Shown here: positions 13,701 through 25,469 of the stretch, in pieces
How positions within the stretch are numbered: the stretch's first letter is position 1
Layout: each line of letters opens with the position of its first letter
Source: Diorhabda sublineata
Taxonomy: Eukaryota; Arthropoda; Insecta; Coleoptera; Chrysomelidae
DNA: 64,000 nt
Assembly (NCBI RefSeq): GCF_026230105.1
Contig: NC_079476.1
Location: 24,418,559-24,482,558 of the forward strand
Reading direction: 5' to 3'
Notes under the pieces: generated by a model
Database searches by the model: none
Told to the model about the DNA's origin: nothing
The model's input: the letters and a program-made list of their open reading frames with translations, nothing else
Translations under genes and position numbers: made by a program

Positions 13701-14825
13701 TGAGGTATTTAAACGATCGATTTGAATATCATCAACATGTAACTATGTGTCATTTTATATTGGATGCGTTTACCTCCAAGATAAAACATTGAATGGTTGA
13801 ATAGACACGATATCCTTGCAAATACGGTTCTGTTTTTATGAATATTTTCTTGTTTCCGCTAGAATCTTTCGACTTTCATACTTACACCTTTCCAATTACG
13901 TATAACTTGTTTGTAGGGATGTTTCGCAAATGATAAGTGGAGTCTTCATTAGTCCCAGTTTTCATGGAAAGGTCGAGGATGAGGATAACTCATTAAAATG
14001 CATTACTAGATTTTATTTTCAAATGAATTCAGTTAAACATTTTTTATATAAAAAAGAAATGTTCGATTTTATGTCTGTTAGAAGCGTTGAAATTGATTTT
14101 TGGCTTACAAAATTAGATTTATCATGGAAAAGAAACGGAGAAAATGATGAATTTTAAAATGAATTCTTCAAGTAAATTAGTTTAAAATTAATTCCAAATG
14201 GTTTATTCATGGAGAGTTGAAATAAAAAAAACAATCTCATGTAAGGATTTGGCACAATAGTAAAATATAAACTATAGTCCAAAATATGCCCAAAAGAAAA
14301 CTAATACCAGAAGCGTTTGACATGAAATTAAGTCTCACAATTGTATAAACTGACTCATATTGTAGAATTACGATGAATGAGGAAAGTTAAAAGTTGTCAG
14401 CTTGTACGATTGGAGTTGAAGGTACCGGCATGGATAGAAATCAGAAGCTCCCAACTTGTTTTCCCCCATAAATCACTTTCAAAATACTTATTACTAGTTT
14501 AAGTGGATACATTTACAGCATATTACCAAATCGTCAAAATAGAGCTGTAGAGCTTCCTTTGGATCCCTGAGAGTGAACCTGGACCACTTTGGGAATCGCA
14601 GGCTCAAATCTTTGTATAACAGTAGATAATAGACGAGATCAACAACGACGCCGTGACGTAATTGACAACAATGCCAAGTATCAAGTAATTGCTGTTAGTT
14701 TCCTACACACGCTGTAGGGTTTCGTTAAGCAGAGACCAGAAGATGATCTATATAAGTTTGAATTGCAGTGATTTGGTCATGAATATTAAATATGTGAAAG
14801 AATAGTCATATTGGATCAGATATCA
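10775..14825. other. No gene clearly recognised
   Basis: Several frames of 60-90 codons exist, none with a family I can name. The one at 12000-12218 (+) ends at a good-looking splice donor (GCAG then GTTAGT) and reads LPVEIDEADENRINSCE. Just upstream, around 11930-11990, another frame reads YYIDARYRLDPF, faintly like a hAT transposase block. The frame at 13930-14157 (+) is protein-like in part but not recognised. Confidence 0.35.
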
Positions 14826-15880
14826 AAAAAAGTCACAATTTATTACGTGTGTATAAAATAATTAAAGCAAGCAATGAAATAATTGATATCAATACTAATA
14901 GACTAGAGGAAAAAAACAAGTTAAATTGGACTATAAACGAGCCTTTAGTCGTACAGTACATGGTTTTTTTATTAAGGAAAATTCTCTCACTTAAGTTAAA
15001 TATTAAGATGTATTTTAATTTCAGGTATTTATTCAGTTTATTTTAAATTTAAACTCCATACCAATAGAAAGCGTGATCTTAACTGAATCGCGTCCTCTAC
15101 TGGAAAAAATTTAAACGACTACGATTTACTCATAAGTGAGTTTCTAGATTGATCCTATTCCTGACCGATCAGATGTAGTTATGAACTCAAGATGATTGAT
15201 TATGACGCGTTTTTTTGCTAGAGAACGATTTGAATTCATATCGGCGGGTCTCCTACAACGCTCTGGAAACAAACATGTTTCCTAATTCTGTCGAATTAGG
15301 AGTATTCGGGTTGGGAGTAATAAAAAGGATGTAGGCATCTGTGTTAAAATGCTTGTATTTGGTTTTCCACCGACAGTTGGACGAAATCGAGTTGGATTGG
15401 ATCGGGAAAAATACGTATCCAATGTAGGTGTAGCTTAAGACAGCAAGCTAGACGATGCTCGCCGTGAACATATCAAAAAAATCTGTTATTTTCAATAGCG
15501 CGTATTTTGTTTATTATAATCTACAGTCCACAGTTAAAAATGAAGTCCTCAGTATTGAAAATAGAAGGTATTTGATAAAAAATGGGAAAGTAGTCCTATT
15601 GAAAAAGAGGAAATCATTTAATGGCTCAGGAAATATAAAAAAATAGCTGTTTCGGAAGTTTTCAACGCATTCGCCTCTCGCAATGAATTGGAGATTATAT
15701 AAAATGTTTTTTAAATATTCTTCTAAAAATCTAAGAATCTGTTAGTGTCATGGATTACGGTTCATGTCACACCCGGCGTGCAGAATATTTACCAACCATC
15801 CAATAGTCGATTGGATTGCTAAAAAAGTTATTGAATTCATTCATTCAATTTTGGACATCGAATTACACAACTTAGTATGA
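14826..15880 (+). repeat. Copy 1 of an unnamed dispersed repeat with coding trace
   Basis: Two blocks here match, in the same order and frame, blocks at 21070-21265. The first (14846-14935) reads VYKIIKASNEIIDINT and matches VCKIIKTSEETIDITT at the second copy. The second (about 15770-15830) reads RRAEYLPTIQ followed by a trace of DWIAKK, matching KWRVEHLPTT followed by DWLTK. About 840 bases of other sequence separate the two blocks in this copy. The shared amino-acid pattern implies a once-coding mobile element or gene family; I cannot name it. Confidence 0.5.
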
Positions 15881-16211
15881 CCAGCAAAGGTCTAAGCTGA
15901 AAATATAAGCCGTTCTATACATTTCTGGTATCGTACTATAGCAGTTATAGAGAATGATTCAATTAGTCGAATCTCATTTGATTAAAATATAACCTAATGA
16001 AGTTATAGGTGGTTTAAACCAATTAATTATAGTGAATTATAAAGAGCATTTGTATATATATTGTGAAAAGTTTTCCAAGTGGATATTTCAAATATTGCAG
16101 CATCATTTAATATTTGAACTTTTGCTACAGAGTTGCCTCCCTAATTTAATGACTTCGGATGATATTCAACCCTTCAAAGATAGATTGTTCTATTCTTCTT
16201 TTTCTTCAAAC

Positions 16212-16296
16212 TTGGTTCTCAATTTCTAAATATCTGAAAGTAATTTTATCACCATCAATCAAAGGATAAACGTTGCTGGTAATTTCGTACTTGTCA
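16212..16296 (-). CDS. Candidate third exon of the Ig-domain gene (D-E strands)
   Basis: On the minus strand a 3' splice site (TTTATTTCAG) precedes an 85-base segment. Joined to the previous exon's AG remainder it would read S and then DKYEITSNVYPLIDG and ITFRYLEIENQ. The splice phase fits exactly. The alternating hydrophobic ITFRYLEIEN pattern is what strand E of an Ig V-type domain looks like, and KYEIT resembles strand D. The distance from exon 2 (about 2.1 kb) is reasonable. The weakness is the 3' end: the only nearby donor is a poor GTTTGA, and the frame otherwise meets a TGA at 16206. The Y-x-C that should close the domain is not in this exon, so a further exon to the left is required. 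Plausible but unproven. Confidence 0.4.
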
Positions 16297-18376
16297 CTGA
16301 AATAAATCCATTTTCTACAACTCTTTTGCTCGCTTAATATTATCACAATAGGCGACAGGTGTAAAACAGTAAATGAATAAAATCTCGTTAAATAAAACCA
16401 CTCCATTATTTTTCACGGCCGATTCATCAAAATCGCCTGACAAGTTTTCATTCCGCGTCGTGTCCTTGCGTTCCTTTGAAATATTATGTGATACCATATA
16501 ACTGATTTCAAATATCTCGTATATGAATAAAGTGTAACTGGAAAATTTTATCAGGTGTAGTAGTTACGGGGGTGATACTGAATTTAATATTTCAATAATC
16601 AACACAACACAGATTAAGCTATTTCATCTTAGTACTTAGAAATGATTTGAAACGAAGAACTTACAAGGATAAGCAAGGAATTATTCTTATTTCATGAGCC
16701 GTTACTTTAGGTTTAATATTTCGATGTCACCAGGTAGCCCAAGCAGACCTTAACTCACCGATGACATGAACTCCAATTTTTTCTCTTCCTCAAGTACAAT
16801 TGACATTCCAGAACATCTGTGTGATCTATAGAATGAAGATTTATCTTCATAAATCTTGCCAGCAAATGTAGTAGATTCCAGTGAATATAAATATAACTTT
16901 GTGATTTAGGACTCAAATTATCGCTTCTTCCTTTTTTCAAATGATGATCTTAATTTCCGTATTAACTAGGATTCGTTTACTAATTGTTTTAAAGAACTAT
17001 CTAGAGTGTAACTTATATTTCAGTCCCTGTATAAAAGCTAATACATTATAACGTATCGGACACATCTAACATTTATGAATAACAGCGTATCAAAAAAAAG
17101 TTTTTAACAAAAAATATCCCATACACGTATATTTTTATGGATAGTATGGATTTCAAACTTTCTCCCGATGATTTGTGTTCTCCGGAGTGCTCTAGAATAT
17201 ATCGATCACAAGTGTTATTCATTGCTTTTCGAGGAAATGAATTTAATAAATTTGATCCGACTTTGGTTTACCACTAGAGATATGGTGATAATTTTTTTTT
17301 TCAAGAATTATTATTTGAAAAAAAATGGATGTAACTGAAGGTATAGATTTATAAAAAAAAAGATCCAAATAGAAATAACCATTAACAGTATCCAAGGAAT
17401 AAGAAAGAAATAAGTCTACTACTCTCTAGATCATACGAGTTTTCCTTCTTCTTGTATGGTAACCGTCATTTTACGTTTATGAATTGAAATTTTTTATTGA
17501 AGCATTAGATTTTGACGTTTATAGTTATTAAGAGAATTTCTTAGGAGTAAGACAGTTCAAGATGTAACACACACCATTCGATTCGGGAGAGCCTCAGGGA
17601 ACTTTGTGAACAAAAATTATGGATGAGAAATCAAAATTAAATTTGTTGTGCAAAGGAAAAATACATTTTGAAAAGTGCATCTTGAATGATCAAATAATGA
17701 ATTACCCGCATAATAATGAATTTAAATTTACAATTCGGAGGTTTTTGAAGTCGCTGAGCGCAAATATCACAAACGAAAGGGTCCATGAAGTACCTGGTGC
17801 CTAGAGTGGCCGACATCTACGTCGTCTCGTAGAAATTCGTTATGAAATTGTCCTGGGAATTTTCGACATAAAAAAACATGATTATCACGAGTTTATTGAC
17901 AAGTGCATATGTGGTTTTATGGATATCAATGCGGTATTTAGTCCCCTATAAAAATAAGAGAATTTCCTAACCCACCGAGCATCATGAATTTGATGTAATG
18001 TGGATGCAAAACCGATTGTGGCATTGCAGAAATTATGATTTACACTGAGAAGTCGCTACATGGACTACATGGACCAATAATCTGCCAAAGAAACTGCAGA
18101 CTAAGAAGATGAAATAGGAGGCTGCAAAAAAATAAATATTGAATTATTTTTCCATTAGTTTTTGTGAAAAATAAATGAATTTTTATAATGGAAAACGAAT
18201 ATTTCCACGGAAATCTAGTAGTGGAACAAGGTGTAGATCAAATTTCGAGTTTATTTTCGTCAAGATTTTTCGAGTTATACATTTTTAATTAAAACATCTT
18301 AATCCGTCTTACAGCACAGAAATTCCTAAGTTTTCTGCTTTATGTCCTCGACTATTATTGATAATTGATAACTTAC
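16297..18376 (-). other. Putative intron 2 of the Ig-domain gene
   Basis: Lies between the Ig exon and the candidate third exon. It begins (on the minus strand) with the strong donor GTAAGT and would end with TTTATTTCAG. No coding exon or recognisable transposon was seen inside it. A stretch around 17740-18170 on the plus strand contains short protein-like frames that I could not identify. Confidence 0.4.
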
Positions 18377-18551
18377 CTTTCGGTAGCGCCACCTTCGGCC
18401 CTTCCCGAACCATGATGACTGAGAACGTAGACTCTATTAGCATCTTTGTACCATTTGACACTGTGCAATTGCCCGCATTGTTGAATGTCGACTCTACATG
18501 GTAGAGCTACCGTATCGCCAATAAAAGCTCTAACTTCGTATTCAGTCGCCA
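18377..18551 (-). CDS. Ig V-type domain exon of a secreted or cell-surface protein
   Basis: On the minus strand a good acceptor (TGTTTTCAG) precedes 175 bases that encode EYEVRAFIGDTVALPCRV, then DIQQCGQLHSVKWYKD, then RVYVLSHHGSGRAEGGATE. They end at the consensus donor AAAG-GTAAGT. The strand-B cysteine in LPCRV and the strand-C tryptophan in VKWYKD are the core of an Ig V-type fold; the partner cysteine must come from a later exon. The exon begins with 2 bases of a codon and ends with 2, matching exon 1 and the candidate exon 3. Insect proteins of the sidestep, beaten-path and related neuronal Ig families have this kind of first domain, but I cannot choose between them. The role is probably extracellular recognition or adhesion. 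Confidence 0.88.
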
Positions 18552-19382
18552 CTGAAAACAAACAGATACAACTAATATTAGAGATAATTTCGGAAAAATT
18601 ATTATTATAAATAAGAAATCGTTATAAATTATCAAATTTTTAAAATTTGAACGCGATTTGTGGTTATTCCTCATCGTTTCAGATATGATATACTAAGTTT
18701 AATTCCGATTATGCACCACAAGACAAAAATAGAAGAAAAAAATAAGACCCATCCTCGTTTCAACTTTGACTTCGGTTGCCACAGTTAATAAGAAAACGTG
18801 AAAAACTAAAATTGAAGGAAGGAACTTTCCATATTCGAGTCGCTGATTCCTGTTCTTTATAAACTAGTTCCGAATAACTTTTCTAACGAAATAACAAGTT
18901 TGAAGATGGGCGGTTCTTTTTTTTCAATATTCTCTATCAAAATTTTGTAAATCTAATAGTTAACTGAGATAAAAGTCTCGCATTACGGTTATCGAATTTG
19001 ATTATGAAAAAAGATCACAAATTTATAAGGCAGGAAGCAGTTTTTTGTAACATTACATCTGCTAGGTGATATAAAGAAATATGCAAAAATGAAATAAATC
19101 AAAATACCAATGTTTCAAGAAATTAAAACCTAGTTGGATTATTGTTCTGCAATATCTAATTTTAAACTCCTCAGACATCTTTTCTAATCTTTTTTTTTAA
19201 ATATTTCAATCGCTTCACTCTCTTATGCTATTTTTTTAATTTATTACCTCTTCTTTTTCATCATCATTCTGGCAACTTCTTGTACCAAGTCTTTGGTAAG
19301 GCGTAGATAACCTCACACCTTTACCTATTTTATCACGGATAGAAGTGATCTACAATCTAACTACTCATGAGAACTTCTACGA

Positions 19383-20060
19383 GGTTAGTTCCCGAAGTAC
19401 CTCGCCTGACCTAGAGATAGCGGTGGTTGCTTGAAAAATACCACGGTATTAGAAAATACACATGTTTCGTGTTTGAAGATGCCACGTTGTTCAACAGTTA
19501 CAAGTCTACGGCTTGCGAACATCGCAGTGGTCGACCAAATAAGATGACGACTCAAGAAATGGTGGAGAACCGACTCCAAAAGAAGCTCATTCCATCTGCA
19601 GGTAAGGTCATGGCATCTGTTTTTTGGGATGCGCGTTGGAAAATTTTGATTGACTATCTTGAAAAAGGAAAAACTATCAATAGCGAGTATTATGTGAACT
19701 TATTGCAGCGTTTGAGCGAAGAAATCAAGCAAAAACAGCCGCATTTCGTTAAGAAGAAATTGTTTATTAATGATTAATTAATTAATTATTAAAATTAATG
19801 AATTAAACTTTGAATTGCTACTTCCCGCACTGAATTCGACAAATTTAGCCCTGTCGGATTATTTTCTGTTCCCAGACATGAAAAAATGGCTCGGTGGTCA
19901 ACGATTTTCCAATAATGAAGTGGTGATATCGGCAGTTACTGGCTATTTTGAGGAACTTGACGATTTTTATTAGAAAAAGTGTATCGAACTTATTGAAATA
20001 CGTTGGTATAAGTGTATGGAGCTACAAGAAGATTACGTTGATAAATAAAGAAATTCATCA
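19383..20060 (+). mobile_element. mariner transposon relic with catalytic half of transposase
   Basis: The element starts with a mariner 5' untranslated block (CCTGACCTAGAGATAGCGG) that recurs at about 55027. After a deletion of the N-terminal half, the frame to 19777 reads AGKVMASVFWDARWK, LIDYLEKGKTINSEYY, and IKQKQPHFVKKK. Further blocks with frameshifts read NLALSDYFLFPDMKKWLGGQ (third catalytic D region) and DDFY with IEIRWYKCMELQEDYVD at the C-terminus, ending near 20046. The transposase would cut and paste the element through a DDD catalytic triad. Here it is destroyed by an internal deletion, a TAAT-repeat interruption near 19775-19805 and several stops. Terminal repeats were not confidently located. 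Confidence 0.88.
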
Positions 20061-20064
20061 ACTG

Positions 20065-20895
20065 GTGAAGAGAAACATCACACTACACTACGACAACCAT
20101 TCTGGTTTAACATATATTCAGTTTATTGTCCACACTTCCCTTCAGAAAGCCTTTCCTCTCATTCCAAACTTAGTTCTGGTTGGTTAATATCACTCATAAC
20201 ATTTCATCGGGAGCTATTCAGTTTGGTTAGTTGCCCAATGTCATCTCAACAACTTCTGTTGGGGTTCTAAAAGAGTTCAAGATCTTATATAGATCACGAT
20301 CATAGCTGTTAACCATTATTGTTGTAAATTAGTGAAAATGATACCATCTTATAATTTTCGCTGTCAATTTTATCTTTTTCTTGAACATATGGTTCATAAC
20401 TTTCTAATGTAATATCCATGAACAATCGTGAAGTTAAAAGAGAAATCTGACTTGTATGTGTTGTGTTTTTCTTTTAATGCGAAAGCTTTGCAAAGTGAAC
20501 TTTTAAGTCGTGAAGTTTGAGAAAATTAAAAACCCTAAACATTATATCGTCAATTTTTAACTTTAATAACAAAAACTTTATACATATTCTGAGTTAATTC
20601 CCAAAAACATCTAATAACAACTTCGCAGAGAGAAGAAAATATGGAAAAAGAAGTTTCCTTACTTATATTACTTCACCCAATTATCGACAAGGTAGGTAGG
20701 TCTTTCTGTAAATCACATCTCGAACTTTCCTTATTCAGTAAAGTATTTTTTTTGTTTAAAACTTTGATGTATAATTGGATGTCGTTAATGCCCTTCGTTG
20801 TTTAAAGTATACCGTTGATATAAAGTTTACCTGTCTTTCAAAATATAATTTAAAATCTAAAATCAGGGACGTCATGAGGAGATTAATAAATTTCT
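20065..20895. other. No gene recognised
   Basis: AT-rich intronic sequence; short open frames only. Confidence 0.4.
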
Positions 20896-20899
20896 GAAA

Positions 20900-21500
20900 T
20901 TTAATGGGTAAAAAATTTTTGAATTACTAATAAACACAAACAAACCAGATTTAATTATAATAATATGAAGCTATAGGAAAATGATTAGAATCCAAAGAAA
21001 TATCAACAAGAAACAATGAATTCTACAAAAAATTATCTTGAAAAAAACGAATAAAAATTAATTCAATTATGCTTAAATATGTTTCTAAAGCTAGTTTGTG
21101 TAAAATAATTAAAACAAGTGAAGAAACAATCGATATCACTACTTTGAAGTCAAAGGTAAAAAACAAATTGAAAATTGAGGAAAAACTGGATATTATCATG
21201 AGGAAATGGCGGGTAGAACATTTACCAACCACCTAATAGAGAAAAACACAGATTTCAGATTGGCTCACTAAGATACTATGAAAAATGAACGATGAAATGT
21301 TTAGTAGTGCTTTCAAAAACAAAAAAATACCTATTTTGAGATGCTCTTGGAGAAAAATAGGTAGTACTAGTTGTGTTTCATGTGTAGTGAAAAGCTCGCC
21401 AAACTCTCGAGTGTCTAAAAATATATCTGAAACCTTTGAACAAAATATTGAAACACCACACCCCTTACAAAATTATGGTAATTTTGAAGATGTCAAATGA
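20900..21500 (+). repeat. Copy 2 of the unnamed dispersed repeat, longer coding trace
   Basis: One frame, broken by stops, reads VCKIIKTSEETIDITT (about 21095-21145), MRKWRVEHLPTT (about 21200-21233), DWLTK, then an open frame from 21285 to 21500. That frame begins MNDEMFSSAFKNKKIP and includes GSTSCVSCVVKSSPNSRVSK. The first part is shared with the copy at 14.8-15.9 kb; the cysteine-bearing second part is only here. It looks like a decayed mobile-element or virus-derived protein of unknown family. No terminal repeats were seen, and the next relic (21852-22157) begins 350 bases downstream on the same strand. Confidence 0.5.
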
Positions 21501-21851
21501 GGCTAAGAATAAAAGGAAAACATTTGCTTTTCTCCTACATTTAAATAAGTTTTTATCGTGAAAGCGATAAAGATTTACGGCGTTATTTTTCTGAAGAAAA
21601 CGGTATGACTTTTTATTCACATATAGAAACTTGTTGACAGAAAATACTTACAGACGTTTATTTAATAATAGCTTAAAATGTATTCTATAACATATTGAAA
21701 ATAAGTACAGTGAGGTATCTACTGACCACAGTCGAAGTTAAAAGAACAAAATTGTGACATTTCGCTGGAGTTGAGCAAATTAAATTACAGTGACTATAAG
21801 TGGCAAATTTGGGCCGTTTTAAAAATGGTGAACATTCTTCTTCGTCACTGG

Positions 21852-22157
21852 AACTGGAACTGGAACTGGCCACTAAGAATCGATTTCTCAAATCACTAGA
21901 TAAAGACAGGAAGTTCTTTTCTTCTTTGGTGAGCCCCAAATTAAATAACTCACGAAAGAAACTCATAACTTAATTTAGAAATTCTATGACTGAGTTAGAA
22001 CTAAAGGCTTGGACAGCTTTCGTGTCTGTGATGCAGAATTTTCTCGAAAATAGTGAATCTGAGAATTATATTGAACTTGTAGGACAACTTATGTCACAAT
22101 TGGAAGATATTGGGTGCAATATAAGCGGAAAATCCTCTTCTTCCATAGTTAACAGAT
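21852..22157 (+). mobile_element. Relic of an unclassified transposon-borne protein common in insects
   Basis: The plus frame reads FLKSLDKDRKFF, then NSRKKLIT, a stop, FRNSMTELELKAWTAFV and SVMQNFLENSESENYIELV, then GQLMSQLEDIGCNIS, ending near 22157. This order (GPQIRKLI, F-x-x-x-(M/L)-T-x-x-E-x-x-AW-x-(S/A)F, NFLGN, NY-x-(D/E)-(I/L)V, LGC-x-(M/I)S) is that of a protein found many times over in arthropod genomes. It is usually annotated only as uncharacterised and presumed to be transposon-encoded. The normal next block (S-KVHFLFSHLD) is missing and one stop lies upstream, so it is a fragment. A minus-strand frame over the same bases (21685-21966, with a serine run) is its shadow. Confidence 0.65.
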
Positions 22158-22164
22158 AGAGGAC

Positions 22165-22730
22165 TTACTCGAAGGATGTTCCCAAGATCTCTTGAATACG
22201 AATATGATGTCTAAGTATCTAAGTATCTAAGTCTTTTATAACTTGATGATGAATTTTTTTAGTTTCTCAGTAAATAGATATTTTCCTTCTTTCTACTTAC
22301 ATAGCTGAATCTGAGAAACAAGCTGATAAAAATCTAACCCAACCAAAACATTTTTGAACATAGCAACAACATTTTTTTAGCCACAGATGTACTATAAACT
22401 TGTATAATAATAGTACTTAATATGAAAAACTTTTGTCTTATCATTCGATAATTATCACTACCGCCCGTCTATTTCTCGTCGATGTCCTTTTCCTTTAGAA
22501 TCGCAAGGGTCTACGTTGAAAATATGATTCACTCTAAACGTTTTCGGTATCCTAACATTATTGGGTGAAACATAAAATATTATAACTCGTTATCATTTCG
22601 TTCTTTCCTCTTTAGAGGACGTCTTCGAATCGATCTATTGCTCTATTACAGTCAAGTTGAGCAGATTGCGTGACATAAATAAGTTTAGGACCATTTTATT
22701 TCAGGTCCAACCCAATCAGTTTTATTCTTT
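22165..22730. other. No gene recognised
   Basis: AT-rich intronic sequence with a short ATCTAAGT tandem (about 22207-22235). Nothing else is supportable. Confidence 0.4.
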
Positions 22731-22733
22731 AAT

Positions 22734-23111
22734 TCAACAATGTACTTTATAGTTGATGGTGATCGGTGATTTTTCTAATAATACTTTAAAATCTTCTGGG
22801 GCAATAAAACGTATATATTTTTTGAACTTTATGAGTTCCCTATTATTATTAAAATAAGATGCTGAAGAATTTCTAGTTGTTTTCGAACAATTGAAACACT
22901 TATATGTGTTACTCACCGAAACCGCTTCTGTAATAAATACCATCCACGAAAACAAAGTAACAACACCACAAAATGAACCACCACATAACTTTACAGATCC
23001 ATTAGTAATACGAAAATACAATTCACCAATAACTTCACTTTGAGATAATATAACGTTTATTGTTATATGCATATATAAATTGACAAAACTTCCAAACTTT
23101 AAAGAAAACAA
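22734..23111 (-). other. 125-codon membrane-protein-like open frame, unassigned
   Basis: The longest clean frame in this region. It has a hydrophobic stretch near residues 8-24, a second one in KLCGGSFCGVVTLFSWMVF (about residues 42-60), then a hydrophilic cysteine-containing loop and a C-terminal ITINYKVHC. The arrangement faintly resembles the end of an insect gustatory receptor, where a final helix is preceded by a conserved F-x-x-x-AAGFFTINY-like motif, but the conserved residues are not convincing. It lies inside intron 1 of the Ig gene, on the same strand. It could be a chance frame, a decayed receptor exon or a transposon shadow. Confidence 0.2.
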
Positions 23112-25300
23112 ACACAGTTCAATCGACAGAATTGAGAATAGAGTTATTTATATGTGAAAGTTGGTGTAAGTTTAAGTTGTTGATAGATGTATATTTAGAT
23201 ATTACTTTTATCAGTGTAGTGATTATGAAAGATGCAAAACATAGTAGTTTTCATCATAAATAAATGATACGGACATTTAAATCATTTGCGCACAAAGTAT
23301 TAAGAAAATCAATGAATTTTGTTGAAAAGCATCAATATTACACATTCTAGATTCCTAACCCAACTCAACAGTGAGAAAAATACAAATAAAAATTGAAAAT
23401 TGATACAAACAAGAAGAGTTATTTCCTCGAATCATTTAAACTTTCCAATTGCCAGATGAAATAAATACGAAACATTATAAACAATCAAACTTATTGAGGA
23501 AAAACTGCGTAATTTTAGAGAAAAATACATTACGTTATAGTAGTACACATATAAATAAACTCTATTCTCAATACCGGAACATTTTTCGCATAGATCTTAA
23601 CACCGACCGGCGCGGCGATCTGGTAAAGGTTATACTGCGACTTGGAGGTAAAAAACGAGTGATATCGGAGACCTCCACCTGTCGTCTTCGCCGGAAGTTC
23701 AAATAAACACATACCTTCATCAGATATTCGAACCAATTCTGTTCCACATGGCTGCCATCTTCCCACCCTATTATTTATATGTAACGTGCGTTTTATTCGG
23801 TGGTAATTGTAGGCCGATCATTAAGTAATGTAAAAATTATGAAAGAATTGATAACAAAATGTATTTGTTAGACGACGCCATCTGAAATTTGCTCTGTATT
23901 CATTTATATAACGAAAGTTGCGTTTTGAGTGTTCCATTTAGTGAAAGTGTCAGTTCCGTACTGCAAAACACTTTCGGGACGCTCTGGAGTAGACCACTTT
24001 AACCTCCTTAAATGTGACTCTAACCACTCCAATGTTGACAGTTGATAGTTTCACTCAATGGTCCGATATTGAAATAAAAGTTCGCATCAGCAAGTCGAAA
24101 CGTGCTAATATGAGAGCTGCGAGGTTGTCCATAGAATCCAAGAAAGTCTATACTATTTTATCGAGAGAAACTTCACAGACTTCAAAAAAAGGTAAACGGG
24201 TCAACAGAAAGCTCCATCCTATTCGCCACATCTATCACACTAAGACTTATTTCTTTTCCCGAAATTCGAAAACGAAGTGAAAGGAACGCATTTTGAATCG
24301 ACTGAGAACATCTAGAGTTGGTTTATTGATGTTCATCGGGGATATAATGAAAATAAAATTTTTCTCCTATTCAATAGTTTTTACAAACATTCTTCAGAAA
24401 CTATTGTTTCATATCACAAAATCCCTTGTTCAATTTTCACACTTTGAACGATCATATGAATTCAAAACTTCACAAATTGTTTAAAACTAAAAGCAATATG
24501 ATAATTTCACCAATTTGTACGATTATCCTGAAGAGGTTCATCGGGAGAGTATGTAACGGAATCAAATATCAACCATAATAATAAAATTTTGTATAAATGT
24601 GCAATAACATTAACAATATACTAATTTAGGAAGTTTGATACATATTTTTTATGATCAAATATGTTCAATAATGTCAACAATCAAAAAATATGAAGATGCT
24701 TCCTGACAGTATATCGGATTTGTGTTTATTTTTTAACTGGCCTATTTCGTCTGCAACGGTTAGCTGAATCGGCGGGAATGCTTCCTTGCGTGCCCCGAGC
24801 GCTTTGTCTATTGTTCTTTTTCAGTTAAGCAGAAGCTCTTAAGCTAGAGGATGTTAACCGGGCATATCATGGAAAGGCGACAGCAAGTGTATAAACAACT
24901 AGAAGTAATATGTCGCTTATAAAAAATAGAATATGACAAGTAAATGACAATAAAATATTAAATATTATAAAGTCATACAAAAATACGAATCTTCATCCAG
25001 TGCCTGTGCACTGGAATAGGAGAAGTTCAGGACGATTTTCAACGTCATCTCTGTTACTGGCTCACAACTAAAAGCTTACTTTTTGGTGTTTTATTTTTGA
25101 ATGTTTGTCAATCTGGATTCTGAAACTAAGTTGCAATCATGCATCGAGAAATAACCAAGATTATTGAATGAACAACGTCCATCTTACAAAGGTGTATTAA
25201 ATCTTTGCAAAGGTGTTTGATATTGTTTGTTTCTTAACTATTTGCATTTTTGTTCATTTAAAAGTTATTATTTGTTGCGAATTGTGCTGTCGTGTTTACT
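23112..25300. other. No gene recognised; two GC-richer patches
   Basis: A patch at about 23580-23770 is GC-richer than its surroundings and open on both strands (minus frame with ELPAKTTGGGLRYHSFF). Another at about 24740-24900 contains CGGGAATGCTTCC and similar. Both look like old repeat insertions, but I cannot classify them. Confidence 0.35.
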
Positions 25301-25321
25301 TACTCAATATCAGTAAACGGG

Positions 25322-25367
25322 TAAAGGCCTGCTCTATACCAGGATGCACGAATAGCAAGCGATAAGG
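25322..25367 (+). pseudogene. THAP-type first coding exon (C-x4-C), with in-frame stop
   Basis: The frame VKACSIPGCTNSKR has the first two zinc ligands of a C2CH THAP domain (C-x4-C). It is followed by a good-looking donor (ATAAG-GTGAGA). In the frame set by the cysteines, a TAA falls at the last codon before the donor, and the phase to the next exon is off by one. A single-base loss would explain both, so this copy is probably broken. No methionine codon is evident immediately upstream. Confidence 0.5.
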
Positions 25368-25469
25368 TGAGAGTGATATGTACTATTTATCAACATAAAA
25401 ATATTTAAATTGTAATCAAGTTGATATATATATATATAAAGATTTTATCCTTATTTTACTATTTTATAG

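Noticed and set aside
21685..21966. Minus-strand frame with a serine run and acidic residues, resembling a regulatory protein
   Set aside because: It overlaps the plus-strand transposon-protein relic, and the serine run comes from a GGAACT tandem repeat.
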